64,000 nt of DNA from Marinicrinis sediminis (GCF_042685085.1 NZ_JBHUMM010000037.1:62001-126000); one strand, 5' to 3'; shown: positions 44,436 through 54,054, counted from the first letter of the stretch. The notes: generated from the sequence alone by a model not told the origin. Made by a program: numbers and translations.

Positions 44436-44545
44436 CAAAGGGGAGTAGCTGTACAGCAAAGTCGTCATTACGGGTCCATGCCCCGGCTTTGTTGGCAACG
44501 AAACGGAACATCCCGCGTTAGCGTTGTTAGCAAGACCTTTGCCTT
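44436..44545 (+). ncRNA. yybP-ykoY manganese riboswitch
   Basis: The conserved blocks of the yybP-ykoY class appear in order: AAAGGGGAGTAGC, GTCGTCATTACGGGT, CCCCGGC, and the GCAAGACCTTTGCC end. The RNA binds Mn2+ and turns on TerC, P-type or MntP exporters. The 3' part overlaps a terminator stem (AAGACC/GGTCTT) that aptamer folding would disrupt. It directly precedes a TerC-family gene. Confidence 0.92.
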
Positions 44546-44569
44546 CTTATTTGAGGTGGGGGTCTTTTT
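44532..44569 (+). terminator. Riboswitch expression-platform terminator
   Basis: AAGACC at the 3' edge of the aptamer pairs with GGTCTT, with weak inner pairs, and is followed by five T. Its 5' arm is shared with the aptamer P1 region, the usual layout for a metal-on switch. Confidence 0.8.
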
Positions 44570-44675
44570 CTATTGCCTTTTTTTAGAAAAAGCCTACATA
44601 CTTTATCGATGGATGTGTCAACCAGCATGGATGGTGACAAAGAAAAGTGGAAATATATAATATTGAGGGAGTGGT

Positions 44676-45365
44676 ATGATGGATCTGTTTTCAGTAGAGT
44701 TTTGGACGGCGTTGGCGACAATCGTATTTATCGATTTGATTCTGGCGGGTGACAACGCCATTGTCATTGGCCTGGCCGCAAAAAACTTACCCAAACACCA
44801 GCAGAAAAAAGCCGTGTTCTACGGTACATTCGGAGCAATCTTCATTCGGGCACTCGCCACCATCTTCGTGGTCTACTTGCTCAAAATTCCGTTCCTGCAA
44901 CTGGCTGGAGGCCTTTTGCTGATCTGGATCGCCTACAAGCTGCTTGTGCAAGAGGAAGAGCATGATATTCAAGCAGGCAGTAGCTTGTTCGCTGCAATCC
45001 GAACCATTATCATTGCAGATGCCGCGATGGGTGTCGACAATGTCATCGCCGTTGCAGGTGCCGCTCACGGCAGCATCGTGCTCGTCGTTCTCGGCTTGTT
45101 GATCAGTATTCCAATCGTCGTCTGGGGCAGCACCCTTTTCATCACGCTCACAGACAAATACCCTTTCATTATTTATATCGGTTCTGGTATTCTCGCCTAT
45201 ACGGCAGCCAAAATGATTACACATGACAAGAAGCTCGTTCATTTCTTTGAGGACAATTCCTATCTGACCTGGTTATTAGTCATTATTGTCGTGGTTGGCG
45301 TACTAGCCGGAGGCAAGATGGTAAAGGAACGCAAAAGAAGACAAAGAAAAACGGAGGCTCACTAG
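44676..45365 (+). CDS. TerC-family membrane protein under Mn2+ riboswitch control
   Basis: This 229-residue protein has seven hydrophobic segments and the TerC acidic motifs LAGDNAIVIGLAAKNL and ADAAMGVDNVIAVAGAAHG. In B. subtilis riboswitch-controlled YkoY and relatives export Mn2+ and deliver it to exoenzymes. A manganese riboswitch starts 240 bases upstream. GAGGGAG precedes ATGATG; the first ATG is used. The stop codon lies in the loop of its own terminator. Confidence 0.88.
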   Translation: MMDLFSVEFWTALATIVFIDLILAGDNAIVIGLAAKNLPKHQQKKAVFYGTFGAIFIRALATIFVVYLLKIPFLQLAGGLLLIWIAYKLLVQEEEHDIQAGSSLFAAIRTIIIADAAMGVDNVIAVAGAAHGSIVLVVLGLLISIPIVVWGSTLFITLTDKYPFIIYIGSGILAYTAAKMITHDKKLVHFFEDNSYLTWLLVIIVVVGVLAGGKMVKERKRRQRKTEAH

Positions 45366-45381
45366 AGCCCCCGTTTTTTTT
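45346..45381. terminator. Terminator overlapping the terC stop codon
   Basis: AAAAACGG-a-GGCTC pairs with GAGCC-c-CCGTTTTT around ACTA, the tail being a nine-T run. The TAG stop is in the loop. Confidence 0.95.
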
Positions 45382-45385
45382 TGGC

Positions 45386-46648
<1,263 letters not shown>

Positions 46649-46661
46649 TGTCGGTTCCTCC

Positions 46662-47813
46662 TTACTTACTGATGTGTGCCTGTAATTCGCGGACAGTGTC
46701 GCTTATTCTGCCTAGCAGGGTTTGTATATCTGCTTCTGTATGGGTCGGAGCCAGACTGATGCGCAGACCGCTGGTTGCCCTTGCCCTGCCTACACCCATC
46801 GATTCCAGAATCCGGCTGGGCTTGCTCTCACCAGATGCGCAGGCAGAACGGGTAGAAATATAGAGATGATGACGTTCGAGTGCGTGCAGGAACACTTCTG
46901 ATTTCATGCCTGGGAATGAAAAATTCACGATATGAGGCGCAGCTTCCTGCTGACCATACGACCCATTCAGCACGAGTCCCGCTTGTCCGGCAAGGCCTTC
47001 CACCAGTTGTGCCTGCAACTGCCTGACCCTGGCTTCCTTCTGATCGAGATGATCCAGCGTCATGCGGAGCGCTTTTGCCATCCCGACGATGGCCGGCAGA
47101 TTCTCTGTCCCCGAGCGCAAGCCGAATTCCTGCCCGCCGCCATGAATAAGGGGGACCAGTTCGAGATTGCCCGGTTTGATCAGCATGCCTGCTCCGCGAG
47201 GTCCTCCGAATTTGTGTGCAGACAAACTGATGAAATCAGCGTGCAGATCGGACAAGGAAAATGGAAACTTGCCGATGGACTGCACGGCATCCACATGAAA
47301 AAGGATCTTCTTGAAGGACCGAAGCTTTCTGCCTATCTCCGAGACAGGCTGAATCCGTCCCGTTTCATTATTGACATGCATGACGCTTACCAGAATGGTA
47401 TCGTCACGGATCGCATCCAGCACATCTTTCACCTGTACACGCCCTGTGGCATCAGGTGCGATGTAGGTGACATCAAATCCCCAATGCTCCAGCTGTCTAA
47501 ACGACTCGTACACACAAGCATGCTCGATTTGGGTGGTAATCAGATGCTTGCCACGGTTCTGATATCGCAGTGCCGCTCCCTTGATCGCGAGATTGTTGCT
47601 CTCCGATCCACTGGAGGTAAAGATCACCTGTTCATCCTTCACCTTCAGCAGTCCCGCGATGACCGCTCTGGATTTATGTAGCAGCCTCTCTGCTTCCATG
47701 CCCAAATGGTGGAGCGACGATGGATTGCCTGTATATTTCTGCATGACCTCACCCATCACTTGAACCACCTCGGGATAAGGGGGCGTTGTTGCAGCATGAT
47801 CCAAATATATCAT
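46662..47813 (-). CDS. Cysteine desulfurase (NifS/IscS-type, ThiI partner)
   Basis: This 383-residue PLP enzyme removes sulfur from cysteine. It begins with the class V motif MIYLDHAATTPPYPEV. The PLP-binding lysine is in SLSAHKFGGPRG, and the catalytic cysteine loop is STRSACASGES. In B. subtilis the nifZ desulfurase precedes thiI in the same way and feeds sulfur to it. The ATG at 47813 follows AAAGGAGAT; nine upstream codons lack a ribosome site. Confidence 0.94.
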   Translation of the reverse strand: MIYLDHAATTPPYPEVVQVMGEVMQKYTGNPSSLHHLGMEAERLLHKSRAVIAGLLKVKDEQVIFTSSGSESNNLAIKGAALRYQNRGKHLITTQIEHACVYESFRQLEHWGFDVTYIAPDATGRVQVKDVLDAIRDDTILVSVMHVNNETGRIQPVSEIGRKLRSFKKILFHVDAVQSIGKFPFSLSDLHADFISLSAHKFGGPRGAGMLIKPGNLELVPLIHGGGQEFGLRSGTENLPAIVGMAKALRMTLDHLDQKEARVRQLQAQLVEGLAGQAGLVLNGSYGQQEAAPHIVNFSFPGMKSEVFLHALERHHLYISTRSACASGESKPSRILESMGVGRARATSGLRISLAPTHTEADIQTLLGRISDTVRELQAHISK

Positions 47814-47956
47814 GGATATCTCCTTTGTTGCTTTCGTCATATTCCAACAAATGATTGTACACCTTTTTTCTTCAACACGCCAGTTCTCTTTTATGGTATA
47901 ACGCGTCGTGCATCCGGTTATGATGATAACAAATCGGGAAGGAGCGTGGAACGGAT

Positions 47957-48142
47957 ATGACGAAAATGCTGCTTGGCATCAACCTGATTTATTTGTTTCT
48001 GATTTTGCTGGCCTTTCATTTCCTGCTGTACATCTCGCTGGGCACAGATACGTGGCTCGCAACCTCAATATTGGCCGCGTCTGTGGAAACCCTAACGATC
48101 GGGATCATCCAGGCTTTCATCCGCAACAAAATGAAGGCTTGA
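47957..48142 (+). CDS. Small two-helix membrane protein
   Basis: This 61-residue protein has two hydrophobic helices (LLGINLIYLFLILLAFHFLLY and WLATSILAASVETLTIGII, broken here by a polar turn) and a basic C-terminus. AAGGAG lies about 12 bases before the ATG, somewhat far. I do not recognise it. It is isolated on the plus strand and ends at a strong terminator, which supports a real transcript. Confidence 0.55.
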   Translation: MTKMLLGINLIYLFLILLAFHFLLYISLGTDTWLATSILAASVETLTIGIIQAFIRNKMKA

Positions 48143-48168
48143 AGCGTGGAAGCGTGGAGGAGTAGAAG

Positions 48169-48207
48169 AAAAAGGTGCTGCCGGAAATCACCGACAGCAC
48201 CTTTTTT
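48169..48207. terminator. Bidirectional terminator
   Basis: AAAAAGGTGCTG-c-CGG pairs with CCG-a-CAGCACCTTTTTT around AAATCA, between two convergent genes. Confidence 0.93.
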
Positions 48208-48252
48208 CTGTTCATTTTAATCCGACTCATATCCACACTGTGCCTTCTCCCG

Positions 48253-48837
48253 TCACGTATATAACGGCAATAACACGAAATAAGCTACAAACGAGAGAAT
48301 GCCGATACCAATCGACCAGACACCTAATCCTCTGCTTCCTCTCGTGTAAGCAACAAAACCTAAGATAGCGGCAACCGGACCTAAAATGGACGGGATGACA
48401 AACAGCGAGGCGATCGCCAACACCAGGGCAAACAGTCCAATGGTGGAATCCTGGGCAGATTTTCGCTCTTCCTGCTCGGCTTCCTGCAGATGAGACGACG
48501 CTGCAGACGGTGCCACCTCTGCTGCAAACTCTTCCTCATCAGCCTTCATGGCGTCTTCACGGAGGACATTGGGCATCAGGGAAGCCTTGGACGCCACCTC
48601 TGCTTTCGTTCCCGAATCTGAATCTGAATCTGAACCTGCATATGCGTGCGCATCCGCATCTTCCGCTTCCTTCAACTCCTGCTGGTCCATCAGACCCAGC
48701 TCTTCCTGTACTTCTTCATCCGTCTGATCCTTGTATCCGGCACCAAGTGAAGCACCGAGACCGGTCTGCAAGGTCACATTGGATATGCCCGGCTCCTGTG
48801 TTTTTTCTTCCTCTTTACCTACATCCTTTGTTCTCAC
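48253..48837 (-). CDS. Acidic protein with C-terminal two-helix membrane domain
   Basis: This 194-residue protein has an acidic, low-complexity N-terminal 125 residues (including a SDSDSDSG run encoded by a 6-bp repeat, GAATCT) and two transmembrane helices at the end (IGLFALVLAIASLFVIPSILG and GVWSIGIGILSFVAYFVLLP). The C-terminal part resembles small DUF4190-type membrane modules that sit behind cytoplasmic tails; the assignment is tentative. The start is GTG, preceded by GGAGGG. It lies 17 bp after the DUF1540 gene. Confidence 0.65.
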   Translation of the reverse strand: MRTKDVGKEEEKTQEPGISNVTLQTGLGASLGAGYKDQTDEEVQEELGLMDQQELKEAEDADAHAYAGSDSDSDSGTKAEVASKASLMPNVLREDAMKADEEEFAAEVAPSAASSHLQEAEQEERKSAQDSTIGLFALVLAIASLFVIPSILGPVAAILGFVAYTRGSRGLGVWSIGIGILSFVAYFVLLPLYT

Positions 48838-48854
48838 GAACAGCCCTCCTGTCC

Positions 48855-49076
48855 TTACGCTTGTTTTTGCTTGGGCTTAAAGGTGTGGCAGCACGTGCTG
48901 GAACTTTTGGAAGCCGTGTCCTTGTGGGACACTGCGATAGGCTCCTGGGCGAATTCAGCGGTATAATCCGCTCCTGCATGCTGATCAATATCAATGTTGA
49001 TCATGGGAGCACCACATTGATTTCCCGTATCCCAGAACGCACAGTTCGATACTGAACATTTGACTCCTTCTGGCAT
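48855..49076 (-). CDS. DUF1540 cysteine-rich small protein
   Basis: This 73-residue protein opens with the DUF1540 signature GVKCSVSNCAFWDTGNQCGAP, here split as KCSVSNCAFW and NQCGAP, with a further cysteine pair (TCCHTF) near the end. DUF1540 proteins are thought to bind a metal through these cysteines; their function is unknown. The ATG at 49076 follows GGAGGTG by six bases. It is probably in one operon with the acidic membrane protein. Confidence 0.78.
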   Translation of the reverse strand: MPEGVKCSVSNCAFWDTGNQCGAPMINIDIDQHAGADYTAEFAQEPIAVSHKDTASKSSSTCCHTFKPKQKQA

Positions 49077-49188
49077 TGTCATCACCTCCATTAACAATGT
49101 TCCCTGAAGCGACAAACGCTATGTACCCACCATTTGACATCCATCTGCAAGGGAGGCATATCGGGCGGTACGAGTACCGGACAACGCA

Positions 49189-49228
49189 AAAAGCCACGTG
49201 CTGCATTCATACAGCACGTGGCTTTTAT
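49189..49228. terminator. Terminator after ypuI
   Basis: AAAAGCCACGTGCTG pairs perfectly with CAGCACGTGGCTTTT around an 8-base loop, T-rich on both strands, about 35 bases after the ypuI stop. Confidence 0.93.
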
Positions 49229-49262
49229 TTCGTTTAGATTAGAACAAAGGGCTAGGGTCTGG

Positions 49263-49760
49263 TTACACCCGTTCTCCCTGCATGCGTTTGTGGTTCACAT
49301 AATCGGTCTCATAGTAGGAAAGCAGCTCACGCAATTCCTCAAAAATTTTCGACAGCTCCAGCGTCACATCCCGCACTTCTCGTTGCGGCTTTGAACGAAA
49401 ACGTATGGCATCTTGTCCGGTGTAAGCGTATCGACCATCTTCTGAATAGCATTCGTGCTTCGGATAGAAGAAACTGTTGACCACATTATGATACACCTCA
49501 TACAGCACTTTCTCCGAGACGCTTTCATTGAAAACCGGGCGTCTCAGTGCAATTCCGAGCTTTTCATACTCCACTTCTGAAAAAACCAGTAGATGTCTTA
49601 AATCTGCCAAATAACCTTTATAGAATTCTTCCATCTCATCGTTTTCCATTTCGAAGGAAGAAAGATTGTAATGATTTAAGAACTTTTCCATTTTTTCATT
49701 GGCGTTTTTGAGACTGGCTTTCGTGGTTTCACATAATGATTTCACATTTTGTACCGGCAT
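49263..49760 (-). CDS. ypuI: DUF3907 family protein (YpuI-like)
   Basis: This 165-residue soluble, helix-rich protein begins MPVQNVKSLCETTKASL and continues with YYPKHECYSEDGRYAYTGQDAI-like sequence (FFYPKHECYSEDGRYAYTG), matching what I recall of B. subtilis YpuI. Function unknown. The ATG at 49760 follows AAGGAGGT; ten upstream codons are not needed. It is transcribed alone and ends at a strong terminator. Confidence 0.72.
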   Translation of the reverse strand: MPVQNVKSLCETTKASLKNANEKMEKFLNHYNLSSFEMENDEMEEFYKGYLADLRHLLVFSEVEYEKLGIALRRPVFNESVSEKVLYEVYHNVVNSFFYPKHECYSEDGRYAYTGQDAIRFRSKPQREVRDVTLELSKIFEELRELLSYYETDYVNHKRMQGERV

Positions 49761-49936
49761 TGTGTAGACCTCCTTCAATGTAGCAAGCAATTCCTATCCC
49801 CATCCTACCATAAAATGCGAATAAACGTAACATTTATTCATCCCTGTTTCGACGCTTGCATAAAGAAGCGCTCCTTTTTTCAATCTAAGAAGACAGCCTG
49901 ACTGACAATAACGAGGACAGAAAGGAACATACACCC

Positions 49937-51802
49937 ATGAGAAAATGGATACTCACAGCGGGCCTGGTCGGAGTCACGGCTTTTCTGGTGTTGTCACCAT
50001 CCTACGATCGCCCTTCTGACTTACCGGATGAAGAGCAAACGAATCAGATCCAGCCCTTATCCGTTCAGCAAGAAATGAACATGAAGCAGGCGGTCATTGA
50101 AAGGGATGTCAGTTTGACAGACGAATTGTGCCGCAAGCAGTGCTCGCGGGATTTGAGGCAGTTCCTTAGCAACAACGCCAACCGCAAGCATACCGAATTG
50201 GAACAGGCGGCCCATCATTTTCGGGTAGCCCATCCCTATATGCGGTATATGGCCTGGCATATGGAAGGCAAGACCAGCTTTAGCGGCAAGATTCCGCCCG
50301 AGGCCAAAAAAAAGGCACTGCCCCATCTCAGCCAGGCTACTGCTTCGGCCTTGAAGGGGAAACATTATCTGTCTCCTAACTTTACAGCCGGGAAGGAAAC
50401 GTATTATGCCATTGGACTTCCCCTCGATGGCGGGAAGAAATTTGTGACCGCTCTTGTTCAGCGACAACTCCAGGGGGATATTGCCATTCATCAGCGAAAG
50501 AATCTGCGAGTCGTGCCCTATCCGAGCGACAAGCGCTTCAAGATTCAGGCCGCGGACAGTGACGATCTGGAGAAGCGGCGCGTGGATCATCCAGAGGAGA
50601 ATGAAGGAACAAGCCATTATTATGTGTCACAAGTGGTGGTCAGATTCAAACAGGAGCCTAGTCCTCAGGCGCTGGAGCAGATGAAACAGGAGACGGGTGC
50701 CATTTCCGCCAAGAAATTGGGATATACGTATGTCTTTGAATCCAAGTCAATGAACATGGAAGAACTGAAGAAATATTTTCAAAACAAAGGAGCGGCTTAC
50801 ACCGAGCCCCATTATTTGTACATGACGAACGAGAACTCGCCCGATTTTCTGGATAATCCCAACGACGAGCTGTACGAGCCGTACCAGTGGAATTTGCCAG
50901 CCATTCATACGGTTCAGGGATGGGAAATCGCCAAAGGTGCAAAAGAAATCATTGTCGCTGTCATTGATACCGGTGTAGACCTGGATCATCCGGATCTGCA
51001 AGGACGCCTGGTAGAAGGCATCAATATCGTAAATGAACAGCTTCCCCCTGAGGATGACGTCGGGCACGGTACTCATGTTGCTGGAGTCATTGCAGCAGGC
51101 GTAAACAACGTAGAAGGGATCGCCGGTCTGAGCTGGTACAATCGCATTATGCCAATTAAAGTGCTGGATGAAACAGGCGCAGGCAATACCTACAATGTTG
51201 CGGCAGGCATTATTTGGGCGGTGGATCACGGCGCCAATGTCATCAATCTGAGCCTGGGCAATTATGCGGAGGCGCAATTTCTTCATGATGCTGTGCGGTA
51301 TGCATATGATCATGATGTGGTGCTTATTGCTGCCACGGGCAATGACAATACGGAACAGCCAGGCTATCCCGCTGCCTATCCGGAAGTATTTGCAGTAGGC
51401 GCTACGAATCAGGCACATGAAAAAGCCATCTTCTCCAACTATGGCTCCTATCTGGATGTAGCCGCACCAGGAGAAAACATCGCCAGTACGTACATGGCGG
51501 GCAGATACGCTGCGCTGTCAGGCACGTCGATGGCCTCTCCTCATGTGGCTGCCCTGGCGGCCATTCTTCGTGCCGCTAATCCCTCATTGCGGGCAGATGA
51601 AGTGATGGAGGTGATGAGACGGTCTGCGACCGATTTGGGTAAAGAGGGGCATGACGCCTATTTCGGATTTGGACAAATTGACATACAGGTGGCACTGCAA
51701 CAGATTCAGCAGAACACGGACCGTCTCTCCTTGTTCCTGTATCCAGAGCAGCTGGAGCAAGAACTGAGCCGACTGCGCACCTCTTCCTTCTCTACACAAT
51801 AA
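49937..51802 (+). CDS. Subtilisin-like S8 serine protease with long N-terminal region
   Basis: This 621-residue protein has a signal or anchor sequence (residues 4-20), about 200 residues of N-terminal domain, an I9-like propeptide (about 225-300) and an S8 catalytic domain with triad D344 (AVIDTGVD), H377 (GHGTHVAG) and S531 (GTSMASPH), and oxyanion N469. The N-terminal domain (HHFRVAHPYMRYMAW, YYAIGLPLDGGKKFVTAL) resembles an extracytoplasmic sensor (Cache-like) fold more than a protease inhibitor; this is inference. AAAGGA lies about ten bases before the ATG. Likely exported; substrate unknown. Confidence 0.9.
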   Translation: MRKWILTAGLVGVTAFLVLSPSYDRPSDLPDEEQTNQIQPLSVQQEMNMKQAVIERDVSLTDELCRKQCSRDLRQFLSNNANRKHTELEQAAHHFRVAHPYMRYMAWHMEGKTSFSGKIPPEAKKKALPHLSQATASALKGKHYLSPNFTAGKETYYAIGLPLDGGKKFVTALVQRQLQGDIAIHQRKNLRVVPYPSDKRFKIQAADSDDLEKRRVDHPEENEGTSHYYVSQVVVRFKQEPSPQALEQMKQETGAISAKKLGYTYVFESKSMNMEELKKYFQNKGAAYTEPHYLYMTNENSPDFLDNPNDELYEPYQWNLPAIHTVQGWEIAKGAKEIIVAVIDTGVDLDHPDLQGRLVEGINIVNEQLPPEDDVGHGTHVAGVIAAGVNNVEGIAGLSWYNRIMPIKVLDETGAGNTYNVAAGIIWAVDHGANVINLSLGNYAEAQFLHDAVRYAYDHDVVLIAATGNDNTEQPGYPAAYPEVFAVGATNQAHEKAIFSNYGSYLDVAAPGENIASTYMAGRYAALSGTSMASPHVAALAAILRAANPSLRADEVMEVMRRSATDLGKEGHDAYFGFGQIDIQVALQQIQQNTDRLSLFLYPEQLEQELSRLRTSSFSTQ

Positions 51803-51834
51803 AGCGGTGGGGGATCATCCCTCACCGCTCTTTT
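51803..51834 (+). terminator. Terminator after the S8 protease
   Basis: AGCGGTG-g-GGGA pairs with TCCC-t-CACCGCT, ending in TTTT, directly after the stop codon. Confidence 0.9.
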
Positions 51835-51883
51835 GCTGCTTGCACAGCCTCCATGCCTATCTTTCAGAAAGTAGAAAGTTCCT

Positions 51884-52753
51884 TCACGAATTGACTCCAC
51901 TCAATGGCTGATTTCGCTGAATGTGCAACTGATCCTGTATCCATTGTAGCTCGTTTGTGATCTGTTCGAAGGGTTTGGGACCGAACCATTCAATGGAACC
52001 ATCCATCCCTGGCATCTCCCGCTGCAGCCAGTCCAAAATTTCTTCATATTGCACCGCTCCGCTCTCAAGCGGAACGATTCCTTCTCGTGAACCGCTTGGC
52101 GCATAAACATTCAGTGGCTCAAACACCGATAAAGACTGACGGTCTCTGACATTTTTCAAATGCACATGACTCACCCATGGCTTTAGGGTTCGGATCGCTT
52201 CAATCGGGTGTATACCCGATTCCCACATATGCAGAAAATCGAGATTAACCCGAAAGGCAGGATGTTTCACATCATGCAATAGACGCAGCGTACTAGGCAA
52301 ACAGTCCGCGAGCGTACCCGGATGGGTTTCAATTAGCAACAGTTTGTCATGCTCATGCGTATACGCTGACAGTTGCTTGAAGATTTCCACATATTGATAC
52401 CATTGCTCCTCTGTGATGCCACAGCTGCCCCGATCTCCTGCAAAAATTCGGATTTTTGCACATTGAAAGGCCTCTGCCATTGCAATGAGCTCATCCATCT
52501 GAGCCAATCGATCTTCCTGGGTGCGCTGCGCGGAAAAATCCACATAGTCACTAATCATGGAAACCTTTAATCCGTTCTGTGCCAGTTGCGCTTTCAGCAA
52601 GTGCACCTGGTCATCAAAGCGATGACAGATTGAGCGCGCATGTACTCCCCACAGTTCTATCCCCTGAAATCCCCTGCGGGCAGCAAACTGAATCAGATCA
52701 GATAGTGAAACCAGTTCATGGCGAAAGGATATGGTACATAATGATATGTTCAT
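51884..52753 (-). CDS. AsbF-like TIM-barrel enzyme (probable 3-dehydroshikimate dehydratase)
   Basis: This 289-residue protein has the xylose isomerase/AP endonuclease TIM-barrel pattern, with MNISLCTISFRHELVS, GFQGIELWGVHA, LLIETHPGTLADC, NLDFLHMWESGIHP and VSHVHLKNV, and metal-binding Glu, Asp and His in these strands. Length and motifs fit AsbF, which makes 3,4-dihydroxybenzoate from 3-dehydroshikimate for petrobactin in Bacillus anthracis. The upstream neighbour is AsbC-like, which supports this over a generic sugar isomerase. A small ORF overlaps its ATG (ATGA). No asbA, B, D or E gene is visible. Confidence 0.72.
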   Translation of the reverse strand: MNISLCTISFRHELVSLSDLIQFAARRGFQGIELWGVHARSICHRFDDQVHLLKAQLAQNGLKVSMISDYVDFSAQRTQEDRLAQMDELIAMAEAFQCAKIRIFAGDRGSCGITEEQWYQYVEIFKQLSAYTHEHDKLLLIETHPGTLADCLPSTLRLLHDVKHPAFRVNLDFLHMWESGIHPIEAIRTLKPWVSHVHLKNVRDRQSLSVFEPLNVYAPSGSREGIVPLESGAVQYEEILDWLQREMPGMDGSIEWFGPKPFEQITNELQWIQDQLHIQRNQPLSGVNS

Positions 52754-52887
52754 GAGTTTTGTTCTCCCTTCTTGACAAGTCGGCCCGGATGACCGTTCTC
52801 CCAGTTCATGATCAGGGATGGATGCCGGTTCAGTGCCACCCAGCTCCCTTTATCACGACAATGGTTGATTGAAATGCTGCGCCCCAC
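52750..52887 (-). CDS. Possible 45-codon ORF between asbC-like and asbF-like genes
   Basis: A GTG at 52887, two codons after the TAG stop of the asbC-like gene and in its frame, opens 45 codons that end in TGA sharing bases with the asbF ATG (ATGA). The peptide begins MGRSISINHCRDK, has WVALNRHPSLIMNW in the middle and ends VKKGEQNS. There is no clear ribosome site, so it may be read by reinitiation, or be the remains of a longer C-terminus. I recognise no family. The open frame and perfect coupling are the only support. Confidence 0.35.
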   Translation of the reverse strand: MGRSISINHCRDKGSWVALNRHPSLIMNWENGHPGRLVKKGEQNS

Positions 52888-52890
52888 ATA

Positions 52891-54054
52891 CTATGGCTGA
52901 ATTTGTGTAACAAAGGTATGCACTTTCCCTGTATACGGATGAGGCGCTATCCTTTTTACAGACTCCACCTCCACCACTACCTGTTCATGAATGTAATACT
53001 TGAGGAACGAGGATACTCGCGCCTGAATCATGAATAGGGGCAACTCTCCATAACCGGGAGCCAGGCATAAACGAAATATTTCGTAATCAAGCTGAATCAT
53101 CTGGTAGCCTTTGAAGCCGAATTCCTGAGAAAGCTGTGTGAAGAACTTATCGAGGTCATGAAAAACAGACGCTGGCAATTGACCTTCACGCAAACGAATG
53201 TGCTCATAGCGAATGGGCAGCAGATCCAGTATTTTTTGACCGTCTTTCTCTTTCACCATCGCGCCCATATCGCCAGTTCGGTAGCGAATAAACGGCAGAC
53301 TTTTCATGTAATAAGATGTGACGATAATTTCGCCCATCTCTCCATCACCAACCTGCGATCCTGTCAAAGGGTCCAGCACCTCGACATAAACGGCTTCCTC
53401 GTCTATCTCCAGCTTTCCATTCCGATTGGAAAACGCAACGCACCAGAACTCCTCAAGGCCATAGTAGTTCACAACGGGACGCTGAAACACCTGTTCAATA
53501 TTTTCTTTTTGTTGAGGATGAAGACTTTCACCCCAATTTTGAATAAACTGAAGATTAGAAGGGAATCGCAAAGATTTTCCTCTTGAGACGATATAATCTG
53601 CGATGGCGGACAATGCTGAGGCAGGCCCCTGTATAAAATGTGGCTGTTGCTCCATCATTTGTTTCAGATAGCGCTCACAGTCCGAGGGCGCACAGGTCAT
53701 CATGTTGCTGACAAGCAGCATACGATGCCTGACTGGCAATCCCCATTTTTCGCGATGCTTGTACATCACAAGGGACAGCTTCATCATTTCGTCGACTGAC
53801 TTGACACACCGAAAAGGAACGCCTGTAGTACCGGATGTGAATGACTCGCCTGTGGTTCCGGTAATGGGCAACTCCAATTCTGCTCGGTGTACATGCAGGA
53901 TATTTTTGTCCATGATTGGAAATTGTGCAAGCAGTTTCTCTGCATCCATTTCCCTGTTCATCATATGTGACAATGACCGGTAGTAAGGATAATATTGCAC
54001 CGCATGGTCAAGGCGGTCCATCAGTTTTTGATGTTGCGAAACGGTGGTAATCAT
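52891..54054 (-). CDS. AsbC/PaaK-like adenylate-forming enzyme
   Basis: This 387-residue protein belongs to the adenylate-forming superfamily: phosphate-binding loop SFTSGTTGVPFRCVKS, aromatic motif NYYGLEEFWCVAFS, hinge motif YRTGDMGAM, and a late TGKVHTFV lysine. The compact form resembles phenylacetate-CoA ligase (PaaK) and AsbC, which adenylates 3,4-dihydroxybenzoate in petrobactin synthesis. The AsbF-like neighbour makes that substrate. The ATG at 54054 follows AGGAGTG by six bases; a further 31 in-frame codons upstream overlap the leader. Two cre-like boxes lie upstream. Confidence 0.7.
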   Translation of the reverse strand: MITTVSQHQKLMDRLDHAVQYYPYYRSLSHMMNREMDAEKLLAQFPIMDKNILHVHRAELELPITGTTGESFTSGTTGVPFRCVKSVDEMMKLSLVMYKHREKWGLPVRHRMLLVSNMMTCAPSDCERYLKQMMEQQPHFIQGPASALSAIADYIVSRGKSLRFPSNLQFIQNWGESLHPQQKENIEQVFQRPVVNYYGLEEFWCVAFSNRNGKLEIDEEAVYVEVLDPLTGSQVGDGEMGEIIVTSYYMKSLPFIRYRTGDMGAMVKEKDGQKILDLLPIRYEHIRLREGQLPASVFHDLDKFFTQLSQEFGFKGYQMIQLDYEIFRLCLAPGYGELPLFMIQARVSSFLKYYIHEQVVVEVESVKRIAPHPYTGKVHTFVTQIQP

